Shown: one piece after another, positions 41,596-51,460 of the stretch
Layout: every line of letters begins with the position of its first letter
Position numbering within the stretch: position 1 is the first letter of the stretch
Source of the DNA: Promineifilum sp.
Lineage (GTDB): Bacteria > Chloroflexota > Anaerolineae > Promineifilales > Promineifilaceae
Length of the DNA: 64,000 bases
Assembly (NCBI GenBank): GCA_018058545.1
Contig: JAGOZU010000006.1
Coordinates: 1 to 64,000, forward strand
Reading direction: 5' to 3'
Notes under the pieces: model-generated
Told to the model about the DNA's origin: nothing
What the model saw: the letters and a program-made list of their open reading frames with translations, nothing else
Databases searched by the model: none
Position numbers and translations under genes: made by a program

Positions 41596-43650
41596 ATGAC
41601 CGACACACAGGAGATCAAAAACCGGCTCGACCTCGTCGACGTAGTGCAGGACTACGGCGTGCAGCTGCGCAAATCGGGGCGCAATTACGCCGGGTTCTGC
41701 CCCTTCCATCCCAACACACGCACTCCCGCCTTCTACGTCTTTCCGGAGAGTCAGACGTGGCGCTGCTTCGGCGCCTGCGCCGAGGGCGGCGATGTCTTCT
41801 CCTTCGTCATGAAGAAGAACGGCTGGGACTTCAAGGAGACGCTGGTCGAACTGGCCAAGCGGGCCGGCGTGGAGCTGGAGGACAGCCGGCCGAAAGACGC
41901 CGCCCGCGAAGCGGCCGAAGCGCGCCAGATCGCATTGCTCGACACGGCCTCGACCTACTACCACCAGCTATTGCTCTACGCCCCGCAAGCCGAGACCACC
42001 CGCCGGTATGTGTCCGGGCGCGACCTCTCCGAAGAGACGGTGGCCGCCTTTCGTCTCGGCTTCGCGCTGGATTCATGGGACGCGGCCCGCACCCACTTCA
42101 CCGGCCAGGGCTACAGCGAGGACGAGCTGATGGCCGTCGGGCTGCTGACCGAGCACGAGGAACGCCACACCCGCTACGACCGCTTCCGCGGCCGCCTGAT
42201 GATCCCCATCCGCGATCTCGACGGCCGCGTCGTGGGCTTCGGCGCGCGCACGCTCGACCCTGACGGCGTACCCAAATACCTCAACAGCCCGCAGACGGCG
42301 CTCTTCGACAAGAGCAATCTCATCTTCGGCCTCGACATGGCCCGCCGCCACATCCGCGACAAACACGAGGTCGTGCTGGTGGAGGGCTATCTGGACGTGA
42401 TGACCGCCTGGCAGCACGGCTTCCGCAACGTCGTGGCCCAGATGGGCACGAGCCTGACCGAGACGCAGCTACGCCTGCTGCAGAAACAAACCAAGCGCTT
42501 CGTGCTGGCGCTTGATTCGGACGCGGCCGGGGCCAAGGCGACGCTGCGCAGCCTGCAACTGGCGCGAGAGACGCTCGACCGCGATCTGGACGTGCGTTTT
42601 AACGCTCGCGGGCTGGTGCAGCTTGAAGGGCGACTCAAGGCCGACATTCGCGTCGTCACCCTGCCCGAAGGCCAGGACCCCGACAGCCTCATCCGCGCCG
42701 AACCGGAGGCTTGGCCCAGGCTTCTGGCCGAGGCGCGACCCGTGGTGGAATACGTCATTCAGGTGGTGGCCGCCGAACTGGCCCCCGACGACGCCAAGGG
42801 CAAATCGGCCGCGGCCGATCAGGTACTGCCTCTTATCGCCGACATCGCCGATCCGGTGGAGCAGGATCATTACCTCAACAAGCTGGCCAAGACGCTGGGG
42901 ATCGGGGATGTCAATTCGCTGCGGCTGGCGGCGGCGCGGCAGAAGAAGGAGCGCGGACGACGGTCGGCACCACCGCGACCGGTTGAGCCACGACCCGCCC
43001 CGGCCGATGAATGGCATTCAGCCTATGTCCCGCCCGAGCCGGACGCGCCGCCGGATGATTTCGGCGCGCCGGCCCAAGCCACGATCAGCAGTGGCGGGGG
43101 CAAGATCGCGACGCGACGCCTGCGCCATTCGACGCAGCTGGAGGAGAACTTCATCCGCCAATGTCTGGAACATCCCGGCGCGCTATCGGCCGTGAACTTC
43201 CTGCTGAGCCGCCACAAGCAACCCGATGTGACCGCGGTCGATTTCGTTCGCGTGGAGGACAGGGCCTTGCTGGCGGTCATTGCCGAGCGCGCCACCCTGC
43301 CGGCGGTTGCAACGATCGAGGAATTGTGCGATAGTCTGGATTCGGCGCTCGCGCAGCGAGTCAAGGCGTTGTTCGCGAAATCGTCGACGCCGGGGGTAAA
43401 ACTGGATCGGCTGCCCGATTCACTGGCGTTGTCCGTGCTCGATTGGCGACTGGAAAAGATCAGGGAGCACAATACCATTCTTAAGCAACTCCTCCCGTCC
43501 GGCAGCCAGGATGAGTCCAGAGATGAATTAACCCGGTCCTATCTGGATCAGGTGCAGGAAATGGGGCGTATCAATCGCGCTCGAGACGCCATGTCGGCCA
43601 CCGGCCGTCGCCGCGCCGAGGAGGGTTTGAGCGGCCGTAAACACCGTTGA
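41596..43650 (+). CDS. dnaG: DNA primase DnaG
   Basis: A 684-residue primase with the full domain set. The CHC2 zinc domain has CPFH (with NTRTPAFYVFPESQTWRCFG), the catalytic core covers ARRHIRDKHEVVLVEGYLDV with the Toprim acidic residues in VEGYLD and LALDSDAAG, and a C-terminal helical domain for helicase docking begins after about residue 520. It makes RNA primers for replication. It is followed by the primary sigma factor gene, the classical dnaG-rpoD order of the macromolecular synthesis operon (without rpsU). Confidence 0.95.
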   Translation: MTDTQEIKNRLDLVDVVQDYGVQLRKSGRNYAGFCPFHPNTRTPAFYVFPESQTWRCFGACAEGGDVFSFVMKKNGWDFKETLVELAKRAGVELEDSRPKDAAREAAEARQIALLDTASTYYHQLLLYAPQAETTRRYVSGRDLSEETVAAFRLGFALDSWDAARTHFTGQGYSEDELMAVGLLTEHEERHTRYDRFRGRLMIPIRDLDGRVVGFGARTLDPDGVPKYLNSPQTALFDKSNLIFGLDMARRHIRDKHEVVLVEGYLDVMTAWQHGFRNVVAQMGTSLTETQLRLLQKQTKRFVLALDSDAAGAKATLRSLQLARETLDRDLDVRFNARGLVQLEGRLKADIRVVTLPEGQDPDSLIRAEPEAWPRLLAEARPVVEYVIQVVAAELAPDDAKGKSAAADQVLPLIADIADPVEQDHYLNKLAKTLGIGDVNSLRLAAARQKKERGRRSAPPRPVEPRPAPADEWHSAYVPPEPDAPPDDFGAPAQATISSGGGKIATRRLRHSTQLEENFIRQCLEHPGALSAVNFLLSRHKQPDVTAVDFVRVEDRALLAVIAERATLPAVATIEELCDSLDSALAQRVKALFAKSSTPGVKLDRLPDSLALSVLDWRLEKIREHNTILKQLLPSGSQDESRDELTRSYLDQVQEMGRINRARDAMSATGRRRAEEGLSGRKHR

Positions 43651-43745
43651 TTCATTGGACTCTCAGCATCGAGGAAAGTACGATCGGTTGATTGCTTCAT
43701 CCATGTCTCGCAGTTCGTCATTCCAAAACTTGAAGTAGTTTCTGT

Positions 43746-45536
43746 ATGGAAATTTATCCGGACCCGGACGAGCCGGTGCAAAATATGAGCGACGCCCTGG
43801 ATGAGGAGGCGGAAGAGGCGCCCAACGCCGAGCCGCTTGACGTCGATGCCCTGGTTCGCAAAGCCCGCCGCTCGCGTCAGATCGCCGAATCGGACGTGCA
43901 GTCGATCCTGGCCTCCGTCAGCGAAGAACAGGCTGACCAGCTCTACGAGCGCCTGCAGAAGCTGAATATTCGCATCGTCTCGGCCGACGGCGAACTCATC
44001 GACGACCCGGGGGGTATCGGCCTGCTTGATCGGCTGGATGATCTGGATGAGGCTGATGACGAGCTGCACAGGAGCGACGCCGAGGACGACCCGGTCCATA
44101 CCTATCTGAAGGAGATCGGGCAGGTGCCGCTGCTGACGGCCGAGCAAGAGATTTGGCTGGCCACCCAGATGCAGGCCCAGCGCGTGCTCGAGCGGCTGAA
44201 TCACGACGTGGGGCTGACCCAACCGGCCGGGGCCAACGGCCGTCGCGGCCGTAAACCCCCCGCCCCCGAGCAAGCGCCGAATACCCAAGCCGACCGCGCC
44301 GTCAATCAGAACGAACTGCGGGCACAGGTGATGTTGCTGAACTATCGCAATATGCTGGAGTGCTGGCAGTGCGTCCACGACAGCAGCAGCCACATCCACG
44401 TCGCCATGCCGGACCTGTCATCTCTGATGAACGAAGCCCGCACCCTGCGCGATGATTGGCAAAGCTCGCAGCGCTCCTATATCCACCGCTACTTGAATGA
44501 CGGCACCTGGGGACAGGACGAGGCCTGGACCGATCTGGCCGAGTGCCTCTTCTCGGTCTTCACCGCCCTCTACCTGCTTCCGAACGAGTTGGCCGAACAG
44601 GTCGGCGACCATATCCGCGCCACGGGCCAGTTGCCGCGCGCGGCCGACGTCGAGGATTGGCTCTTCCCGCCCGACTCGTCGCTGAAATACAACGATTTCA
44701 TGATCATCCACCTGGCTGAGGAGGCCAAAGGCCATCTGACCCGCGCCAATCTGCGGCTGGTGGTCAGTGTGGCCAAGCGTTACATGGGGCGCGGCATCCA
44801 GTTGCTGGACCTGGTGCAGGAGGGCAACGTCGGTCTGTTGCGGGCGGTGGAGAAATTCGACCACACCAAGGGGTTCAAGTTTAGCACCTACGCCACGTGG
44901 TGGATTCGCCAGGCCGTCAGCCGGGCTATCGCCGACCAGGCGCGCACTATCCGCATCCCGGTGCACATGTACGAGACGATCAACAAGATCGTCAAGATCC
45001 AGCGCGAACTGGTGCAGAAGCTGGGTCACGAGCCGTCGACCGAGGAACTGGCGCTGGCCCCCGAACTGGAATATCTGACCCCGGAAGAGATAGCGGCGAT
45101 TAAAACGGCGCAGGATGCCAATCTGCCCATCGATCCGGCTCTGGAGAGGAAATGGCGGCAGGCAGTCAGCAAGATCCGCGACATCCAGCGCATCGCCATG
45201 GACCCGATGTCGCTGGAAACGCCGGTGGGCAACAACGACGACGCGACCGAGCTGGGCGATTTCCTGGCCGATGAGAGCATCCTGGAGCCGGGAGACGCCG
45301 CATCGCGTGAGTTGCTGCGCGAGCAGATCCGCAATGTGCTGGAGGCGCTTAACGAGCGGGAGCGCGAGGTGCTGGAGATGCGCTTCGGGCTGAACGACGG
45401 CAACGACCACACCCTCGAAGAGGTGGGCAAGAGCTTCGGCGTCACGCGGGAGCGTATCCGGCAGATCGAGGCCAAAGCCCTGCGCAAGCTGCGCCACCCC
45501 AGCCGCAGCCGGTCGTTGCGGGATTATTTGCAGTAG
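43746..45536 (+). CDS. rpoD: Primary RNA polymerase sigma factor (sigma-70/RpoD/SigA)
   Basis: A 596-residue sigma factor. Region 1.2 is [20 protein letters not shown], region 2 [20 protein letters not shown] through [20 protein letters not shown], and region 4 [20 protein letters not shown] with [18 protein letters not shown]. About 230 residues lie between regions 1.2 and 2, a large non-conserved insert as in RpoD-type factors. The start is weakly marked; ATG 43746 was taken, and an internal ATG 14 codons later is an alternative. Region 1.1 is short and acidic. The stop TAG touches the 20-bp repeat next to it. Confidence 0.95.
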   Translation: MEIYPDPDEPVQNMSDALDEEAEEAPNAEPLDVDALVRKARRSRQIAESDVQSILASVSEEQADQLYERLQKLNIRIVSADGELIDDPGGIGLLDRLDDLDEADDELHRSDAEDDPVHTYLKEIGQVPLLTAEQEIWLATQMQAQRVLERLNHDVGLTQPAGANGRRGRKPPAPEQAPNTQADRAVNQNELRAQVMLLNYRNMLECWQCVHDSSSHIHVAMPDLSSLMNEARTLRDDWQSSQRSYIHRYLNDGTWGQDEAWTDLAECLFSVFTALYLLPNELAEQVGDHIRATGQLPRAADVEDWLFPPDSSLKYNDFMIIHLAEEAKGHLTRANLRLVVSVAKRYMGRGIQLLDLVQEGNVGLLRAVEKFDHTKGFKFSTYATWWIRQAVSRAIADQARTIRIPVHMYETINKIVKIQRELVQKLGHEPSTEELALAPELEYLTPEEIAAIKTAQDANLPIDPALERKWRQAVSKIRDIQRIAMDPMSLETPVGNNDDATELGDFLADESILEPGDAASRELLREQIRNVLEALNEREREVLEMRFGLNDGNDHTLEEVGKSFGVTRERIRQIEAKALRKLRHPSRSRSLRDYLQ

Positions 45537-45555
45537 GCAGCCGTGCCGCGGCCTA
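45536..45555. repeat. 20-bp element shared with the nusB minisatellite, bridging two stop codons
   Basis: GGCAGCCGTGCCGCGGCCTA differs from the minisatellite unit mainly by two extra bases. Its first base is the last of the rpoD TAG and its last three bases are the complement of the glyQS stop TAG. It therefore forms the whole 16-base gap between the two convergent genes and both stops. Confidence 0.7.
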
Positions 45556-48543
45556 AAACCCCTCCAGCATCGACAAATCCACCACCCCCCGCGCCAGCCC
45601 GGCCACCCGCTGCAGCAGCGCCAGCCGGTTCTCGCGCACGGCCGCATCCTCATCCATGATCAGCACCGCATCGAACAGCCGGGTGATATCCGGCTCCATC
45701 TTGCGCAGCGAGGCGACGAACGTCTCCACGGTGCCGCCGGCCGCTCCTTCCGCTTCCAGCAGCCCGGCCACCAGAGCCTGCTCCTCCGGCAATCGCAGGT
45801 GATCCGGTTGCAAGGTATAGGTCTCCTTCAACGGTCGGGTGATGCGCACGCAACGGGCGTAGGCGTTGAGCAACGTCTCCCAGGCCTCGTCGCGCGTGGC
45901 CTCCAGCAAGGCGGCCGCGGCCAGCGAGGCGGCGTAGGGATTGTGGGTCTGTTCGGCCAGCACGGCCCGGACGACGCTGGTTGGGTAGCCTGCCTCACGC
46001 AGCACGCCCTCCAATCGGCCGCCGATGAAGGCCAGCACGTCTTCCCGCGTCGATGAATCCCAGGCCACGGGCAGCAGCGCCCCGGCCTCGTCGAGAGCCG
46101 CACGCAAGTCGAACTGCCGGCGGTTGGCGGTCAGGTTTTCGATGAGGTGCAAGGCGGCGCGACGCAGCGCGAAGGGATCGTTGGAGCCTTTCGGACCTAA
46201 CCCGGCGGCAAACAACCCGGCCAGGCTATCCAGCCGGTCGGCGATGGCGATGGCCATGCCCGGTCGCGTCCGGCTCACGCCGCTGTACTGCTCGGCAATG
46301 GCCGCAGCCACCTCATCCGGCTCGCCGCTGCGCAGGGCGTAATGGCCGCCCATCAGGCCTTGCAACGAGGTCATCTCCACGACCATGCTGGTCGCCAGGT
46401 CGGCCTTGGCCAGCGAGGCGGCGCGTTCGGCCGTGGCGCGCTCGGCTGCGGTTAGCTCCAGCATCCCGGCCACAACCGGCGCCAGCTTCTCCAGCCGGTG
46501 GGTCTTGTCCAGAATAGAGCCAAGCTCGGTCTGAAAGGTCAGCTTGCCCAGGTCGGGCACAAACTCCGCCAGAGGGCGCTTGATATCCTTGTCATAGAAG
46601 AACGCGGCGTCGGCGAAGCGGGCGCGGATGACGTGCTGGTTGCCGTCACGCACGATGTCCAGATGTTCCGCGTCGCCGTTACGAACGGCGATGAACCAGG
46701 GCAGCAGCCGATCGCCCTTGTAGACGGGGAAATAGCGCTGGTGCTTGCGCATGACGGCCACCAGCACCATCGCCGGCAAAGCCAAAAATCGCTCCTCAAA
46801 CGAACCCAGCAGGGGCGTCGGCCGCTCCACCAGATTGGCCACCTCATCCAGCAAGGCCGGATCGTCGGGCACGATGCCATGAACCGAACGCGCCAGCTCG
46901 GCCACGCCGGCGGCGATGGACTTCCGTCGCGCCTCAGCGCTGAGGACGATCGTCGCGTTTTCGATGGCGGTGCGATAATCGGCCGCGTGGCGCACCTCGG
47001 TGGCCGGGGAGCCGTCAGGACGCAAGCCATAGGTGACGCGCCCGCCGGCCACGCCGGCATAGCTGAAGGGGACAACGGCCGGGCCATGCAACGCCAGCAA
47101 CCAGCGCAACGGGCGGCTGTAGCTGACGTTCGTCTCGTTCCAGCGCATGGACTTCTCGAATTTGATGCCGGCGATCAGGTCGGGCAGCCGTTCGGCCAGC
47201 ACCTCCAGCGACGAGCGGCCCGTCTCGCGCACGACGACTGAGACGTAGCGCTTGCCTCCCTCCTCTACCACGGTCAAATCATCCACCGACAGACCGCGGC
47301 TGCGCGCGAAACCGGCGGCGGAGGAGGTCGGATTACCGCCGGCGTCGAAAGCGCGATCGGCCGGGGGGCCTTTCACGGCCGTCTCCAGATCGGATTGCCG
47401 CGCCGACAGGCCATGAACCATGACGGCCAGACGGCGAGGCGTGCCCTCTATTTCGACACGCTCGTAATCCAGACGGGCGGCGGCGAGCATGGCGGGCACG
47501 GCCGCCTGCAATTGATCAAGCGCCGAATTGAGATCATCGTGGGGCAACTCCTCGCTGCCGATCTCCAGCACGAAGGGATCGCCGTCTTCGGGGGTGGCGA
47601 GCGACGGGCTATCCACGCGCGTATCTTGCTTTTCATGGCCCGCGTCTTTTGCCCAAGTCTTATTATCGGCAAAGGGGTACTCCAACGTCTGTCGCTGCTC
47701 GATATAGGCCAGCGACACCTTGTTGGCGATCCGCCGCATGCGGCCGAAATAGTGGGCACGTTCCGTCACGCCGACCGCCCCGCGCGTGTCCAGCACGTTG
47801 AAGAGTTGCGAGCATTTCAGGTTGTAATCATGCGCCGGGGCCACCAGCCCCGCCTCGATGCAGCGCAAGGCCTCGCGCTCGTAGGTGTCGTAGATCATCT
47901 TCAGCGCGTCAACGTCGGCCACATTGAAGTAATATTTGCAATGCTCGATCTCGGCCTGCAGGAGGGCGTCGCCATAGCGCACGCCCGCGCCATAATCCAT
48001 CTCCCAGACGCTGTTCTTGCCTTGCAGCGCCAGGGCGATGCGGTCCAGGCCATAGGTGATCTCCACCGATACCGGATGGAGATCGACGCCGCCGGCCTGC
48101 TGAAAATAGGTGAATTGGGTGATCTCCTGCCCATCGAGCCAGACCTCCCAACCCAGACCCCACGCGCCGAGAGCCGGCGATTGCCAGTTGTCCTCGACGA
48201 AGCGGATGTCGTGCTCGCGCCGGTCGAAGCCGATGGCCTCCAGGCTGCCCAGATACAGCTCAATCGGGTTGCCGGGATCGGGCTTCAGGATGACCTGCAA
48301 CTGGTAATGCTGTTGCATGCGGTTGGGGTTGTCGCCGAAGCGGCCGTCGTCGGGCCGGATGCTCGGCTCGATGTAGGCCACGTTCCACGGCTCGGGGCCG
48401 AGGACGCGCAAGATGGTGGCCGGGTTCATCGTGCCCGCGCCGACCTGCACGTTGTATGGCTGCCAGAGGAGGCAGCCCTGATCCTGCCAATATTCCAGCA
48501 GGCGAAGGTTCATTTTTTGAAAACTAAGTTTCTCGGAGGCCAT
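45553..48543 (-). CDS. glyQS: Glycyl-tRNA synthetase, fused alpha and beta chains
   Basis: A 996-residue protein. Residues 1-290 are a complete alpha chain: SFQKMNLRLLEYWQDQGCLL, QPYNVQVGAGTMNPATILRV and GLGWEVWLDGQEITQFTYFQ, the class II catalytic core. After a linker of about 30 residues (291-321) the beta chain begins with FVLEIGSEELPHDDLNSALD and continues to the anticodon-binding domain. Most bacteria encode these separately as glyQ and glyS; a single-chain form is known from chlamydiae and some others. It charges tRNA-Gly. The start at LSFQ fits the family. Convergent with rpoD. Confidence 0.95.
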   Translation of the reverse strand: MASEKLSFQKMNLRLLEYWQDQGCLLWQPYNVQVGAGTMNPATILRVLGPEPWNVAYIEPSIRPDDGRFGDNPNRMQQHYQLQVILKPDPGNPIELYLGSLEAIGFDRREHDIRFVEDNWQSPALGAWGLGWEVWLDGQEITQFTYFQQAGGVDLHPVSVEITYGLDRIALALQGKNSVWEMDYGAGVRYGDALLQAEIEHCKYYFNVADVDALKMIYDTYEREALRCIEAGLVAPAHDYNLKCSQLFNVLDTRGAVGVTERAHYFGRMRRIANKVSLAYIEQRQTLEYPFADNKTWAKDAGHEKQDTRVDSPSLATPEDGDPFVLEIGSEELPHDDLNSALDQLQAAVPAMLAAARLDYERVEIEGTPRRLAVMVHGLSARQSDLETAVKGPPADRAFDAGGNPTSSAAGFARSRGLSVDDLTVVEEGGKRYVSVVVRETGRSSLEVLAERLPDLIAGIKFEKSMRWNETNVSYSRPLRWLLALHGPAVVPFSYAGVAGGRVTYGLRPDGSPATEVRHAADYRTAIENATIVLSAEARRKSIAAGVAELARSVHGIVPDDPALLDEVANLVERPTPLLGSFEERFLALPAMVLVAVMRKHQRYFPVYKGDRLLPWFIAVRNGDAEHLDIVRDGNQHVIRARFADAAFFYDKDIKRPLAEFVPDLGKLTFQTELGSILDKTHRLEKLAPVVAGMLELTAAERATAERAASLAKADLATSMVVEMTSLQGLMGGHYALRSGEPDEVAAAIAEQYSGVSRTRPGMAIAIADRLDSLAGLFAAGLGPKGSNDPFALRRAALHLIENLTANRRQFDLRAALDEAGALLPVAWDSSTREDVLAFIGGRLEGVLREAGYPTSVVRAVLAEQTHNPYAASLAAAALLEATRDEAWETLLNAYARCVRITRPLKETYTLQPDHLRLPEEQALVAGLLEAEGAAGGTVETFVASLRKMEPDITRLFDAVLIMDEDAAVRENRLALLQRVAGLARGVVDLSMLEGF

Positions 48544-48671
48544 GCTATTTGCTATCCAGATATGCGTTTATTCCGTCAGCGACGGATCAGCCGGAGATTA
48601 TACCACGATGGGCGGTTACGTCAGGCTTCCGATCGTAAGGGCCGGTGATTTTCAGATATCGGGAAACAGAC

Positions 48672-48700
48672 TTGTTGCAAACCCCCGATCTGGCTACACT
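48672..48700 (+). promoter_or_regulatory. Promoter of the helicase gene
   Basis: TTGTTG (48672-48677) and TACACT (48695-48700) with a 17-base spacer. Transcription should begin about 8 bases before the ATG, leaving almost no leader and no room for a Shine-Dalgarno. Confidence 0.5.
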
Positions 48701-48714
48701 GTTCACCAGCACAG

Positions 48715-51360
48715 ATGTTTGGATCATCCGCCCTTCCCGCCATCCTCGACCACCTTCGCGCCGACCGTGACTTCGTCGCCAATGTCGTCGCCTGGGAGCG
48801 CATTCCAGCCCATCCGGGCCGCTATGTCCCCATGCCGGAGACGGTCGATCCCCGACTGGCGGCCGCCTTGCGCGAGCGCGGCATCGAGCAGCTCTATACC
48901 CATCAAGCTCTGGCCATCGACGCTGTCGGCCGCGGTGAAAACGTCGTCGTGGCCACGGCCACGGCCAGCGGCAAGTCGCTCGTCTATACCTTGCCCGTCC
49001 TGTCGCGGTTGGCGGCCCGACCCGACGCCCGCGCCCTCTATCTCTTTCCCACCAAGGCGCTGGCCCACGACCAGGAAGCGGAGACGGCGGCCATCGTCGC
49101 GGCCGCGCGGCTGCCCGTTCCCGTCCACACCTACGACGGCGACACCCCGCGCGGCAAACGACCGGCCATTCGTGGCTCGGGCGGCGTCCTCATCACCAAC
49201 CCGGACATGCTCCACGCCGGCATCCTGCCCTTTCATCCCTCGTGGCGAAATCTGCTGGGGGCGCTGGAGTTCGTCGTCGTCGACGAGATCCACACCTATC
49301 GCGGCGTGTTCGGTAGCCACGTGGCCAACGTCCTGCGGCGGCTGCAACGCCTGTGCCACTTTTACGGCAGCGATCCCCTGTTCATCTGCGCCTCGGCCAC
49401 CATCGCCAACCCCAAAGAGCACGCTGAACGATTGATTGAACGCCCGTTCACCCTGATCGACGACTCCCACAACGGCGCGCCTCAGGGACGAAAGGACTTC
49501 ATCCTCTATAACCCGCCCATTGTGGACGAAACATTGGGGCTGCGAGCCGGCACGGCGCTGGTGGCCAAGGACGCGGCCGCCACCTTTCTGGCTCAGGGCG
49601 TACAGACTATCGTATTCGCCCGCGCCCGGCAGACGGTGGAGCTGCTGCTCAGCTACCTGCGCGACGAGTTGACCTTTATGGGACTTATGGAACCGGCGGC
49701 CGGGGGCGAGATGTCGGCCGCGGGCGGCGGGCTACCCCCCGTGGTGGGCTATCGTGGCGGCTACCTGCCGCTGGAACGACGGGCCATCGAGGCCGGGCTG
49801 CGTGACGGCTCGGTGCGCGGTGTCGTGGCCACCAATGCCCTGGAGCTGGGCATCGACATCGGCGCGCTCGACGCGGCCGTGCTGACCGGCTACCCCGGCA
49901 CCATCGCCGCCACCTGGCAGCAGGCCGGTCGCGCCGGTCGTCGCGCCGCGCGTTCGGCGGCCATGCTCGTGGCCGGACCCGGCCCACTCGACCAGTACCT
50001 CTGCCTGCATCCGCGCTTCCTCTTCGGCCGCTCGCCGGAACACGCGCTGACCAATCCCGACAACCTGCCCATCCTGACTCGCCACCTGCTCTGTGCCGCC
50101 TTCGAACTGCCCTTCGCCGACGGTGAGGCGTTCGGCGGTTTCGACCCGGTGCGGCCGGTGCTGGAGGAGCTGGCGCGCGAGGGTGAACTGCACGCCACCC
50201 GCCATCAGTTTCATTATGTCGGTGACGGCTCGCCGTCGACCGGGGTCTCGTTGCGCACCGGCGGAGACGACACGGTCGTTATCCAGGAAGTCGGCGGCCG
50301 GGGATCGGGCAGCGAGCAACCCAACGTCATCGGCCAGATCGACCTCAGCAGCGCGGCCGTGACCGTCCATGAGGGGGCCATCTACATGCACCAGGCGCAA
50401 ACCTACCTCGTGGAGCATTTCGATTGGGACGGCCGCATCGCCGATGTGCGCCCTGTGGACGTCGATTATTTCACCCGGGCCACCGCCGGCAGCAACATCC
50501 GGCGGCTGGAGGCGGTGGATGAACGGGAACCCGGCGGTCTGACCGTCGCCGGAGGCTTGACGGTCGCCCACGGCTTGACGGTCGCCCACGGCGAAACGAC
50601 GGTCATCACCCAGGCCATGGGGTATCGCAAAGTGCGCCGCTACACCAACGAGACGCTCGGCTTCGGCGATATCGACCTGCCCGCCCTGACCCTGGAGACC
50701 ACCGGCTACTGGCTGGTCTTCGGCGAGGAACTGACCGAACGCCTCTACGATCTGGGTATCCTGCTGCGTCCCAATGATTACGGCCCCAACTGGGCGACGC
50801 AACGGCAGCTGGCGCTGGAGCGCGACGGCCGTCGCTGCCGAACCTGTGGCGCGGCCGGCGAGGAGTCGGCGCTGCACATCCACCACATACGGCCGTTCCG
50901 CGAGTACGGCTATGTGCCGGGCCAAAACGAAGCCTACAAGATCGCCAATCAATTGGACAACCTGATCACGCTCTGCCCCAGCTGCCATCGCCGGGCCGAG
51001 TTGGGCCGACAGACGCGATCGGCGCTGTCGGGCCTGGGCTATGCCTTGGGCAATCTGGCGCCGTTGTTCCTCATGTGCGACCCCAGCGACATCAGCGTGT
51101 CGGTCGAATCGATCAGCCCGGTGACACGCGCGCCTACGCTGGTCGTCTATGAAAATGTACCCGCCGGGGTGGGCTTCAGCCGGCGACTCTACGAGCTGCA
51201 CGATACCTTGCTGGCGGCCGCGCGCGAACTGGTGACCGATTGCCGCTGTGCTTCGGGCTGTCCGGCCTGCGTCGGCCCGCCGGGCGACATCGGGCCGGAC
51301 ACAAAGGATGTGACGCAAAGGTTATTATGGATATTGACGGGCGGTTCCGGCATTCAGTAA
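48715..51360 (+). CDS. MrfA-like DEAD/DEAH helicase with DUF1998 and an embedded HNH domain
   Basis: An 881-residue superfamily 2 helicase. Motif I is VATATASGKS (79-88), motif II DEIH (190-193), motif III SAT, motif VI QQAGRAGRR (402-410). The C-terminal DUF1998 carries four cysteines (C843, C845, C849, C852) in TDCRCASGCPACVG. These match MrfA/YprA, a DNA-repair helicase. Between them, residues 690-765, is a complete HNH nuclease: CRTC (C708, C711), HIHHIRPF (H723, H724), LDNL (N749) and CPSCHRRAEL (C754, C757). MrfA works with a separate nuclease MrfB; here a nuclease is built in. A GLTVAH tandem repeat lies at 608-626. Confidence 0.85.
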   Translation: MFGSSALPAILDHLRADRDFVANVVAWERIPAHPGRYVPMPETVDPRLAAALRERGIEQLYTHQALAIDAVGRGENVVVATATASGKSLVYTLPVLSRLAARPDARALYLFPTKALAHDQEAETAAIVAAARLPVPVHTYDGDTPRGKRPAIRGSGGVLITNPDMLHAGILPFHPSWRNLLGALEFVVVDEIHTYRGVFGSHVANVLRRLQRLCHFYGSDPLFICASATIANPKEHAERLIERPFTLIDDSHNGAPQGRKDFILYNPPIVDETLGLRAGTALVAKDAAATFLAQGVQTIVFARARQTVELLLSYLRDELTFMGLMEPAAGGEMSAAGGGLPPVVGYRGGYLPLERRAIEAGLRDGSVRGVVATNALELGIDIGALDAAVLTGYPGTIAATWQQAGRAGRRAARSAAMLVAGPGPLDQYLCLHPRFLFGRSPEHALTNPDNLPILTRHLLCAAFELPFADGEAFGGFDPVRPVLEELAREGELHATRHQFHYVGDGSPSTGVSLRTGGDDTVVIQEVGGRGSGSEQPNVIGQIDLSSAAVTVHEGAIYMHQAQTYLVEHFDWDGRIADVRPVDVDYFTRATAGSNIRRLEAVDEREPGGLTVAGGLTVAHGLTVAHGETTVITQAMGYRKVRRYTNETLGFGDIDLPALTLETTGYWLVFGEELTERLYDLGILLRPNDYGPNWATQRQLALERDGRRCRTCGAAGEESALHIHHIRPFREYGYVPGQNEAYKIANQLDNLITLCPSCHRRAELGRQTRSALSGLGYALGNLAPLFLMCDPSDISVSVESISPVTRAPTLVVYENVPAGVGFSRRLYELHDTLLAAARELVTDCRCASGCPACVGPPGDIGPDTKDVTQRLLWILTGGSGIQ

Positions 51361-51414
51361 AGCGCAGATTAGAATCGTCAGGGCCGGCAACCCCGGGAAA
51401 AATGAGATAGATAT

Positions 51415-51426
51415 TGTGTATACACA
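51415..51426 (+). promoter_or_regulatory. Operator-like palindrome before the RHH gene
   Basis: TGTGTATACACA is a perfect 12-bp palindrome 35 bases upstream of the RHH regulator start. RHH repressors bind short symmetric sites, so it is a natural candidate for autorepression. Confidence 0.45.
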
Positions 51427-51460
51427 CATGTAGATGTATATTATTCGTGAGGTGAGCACA

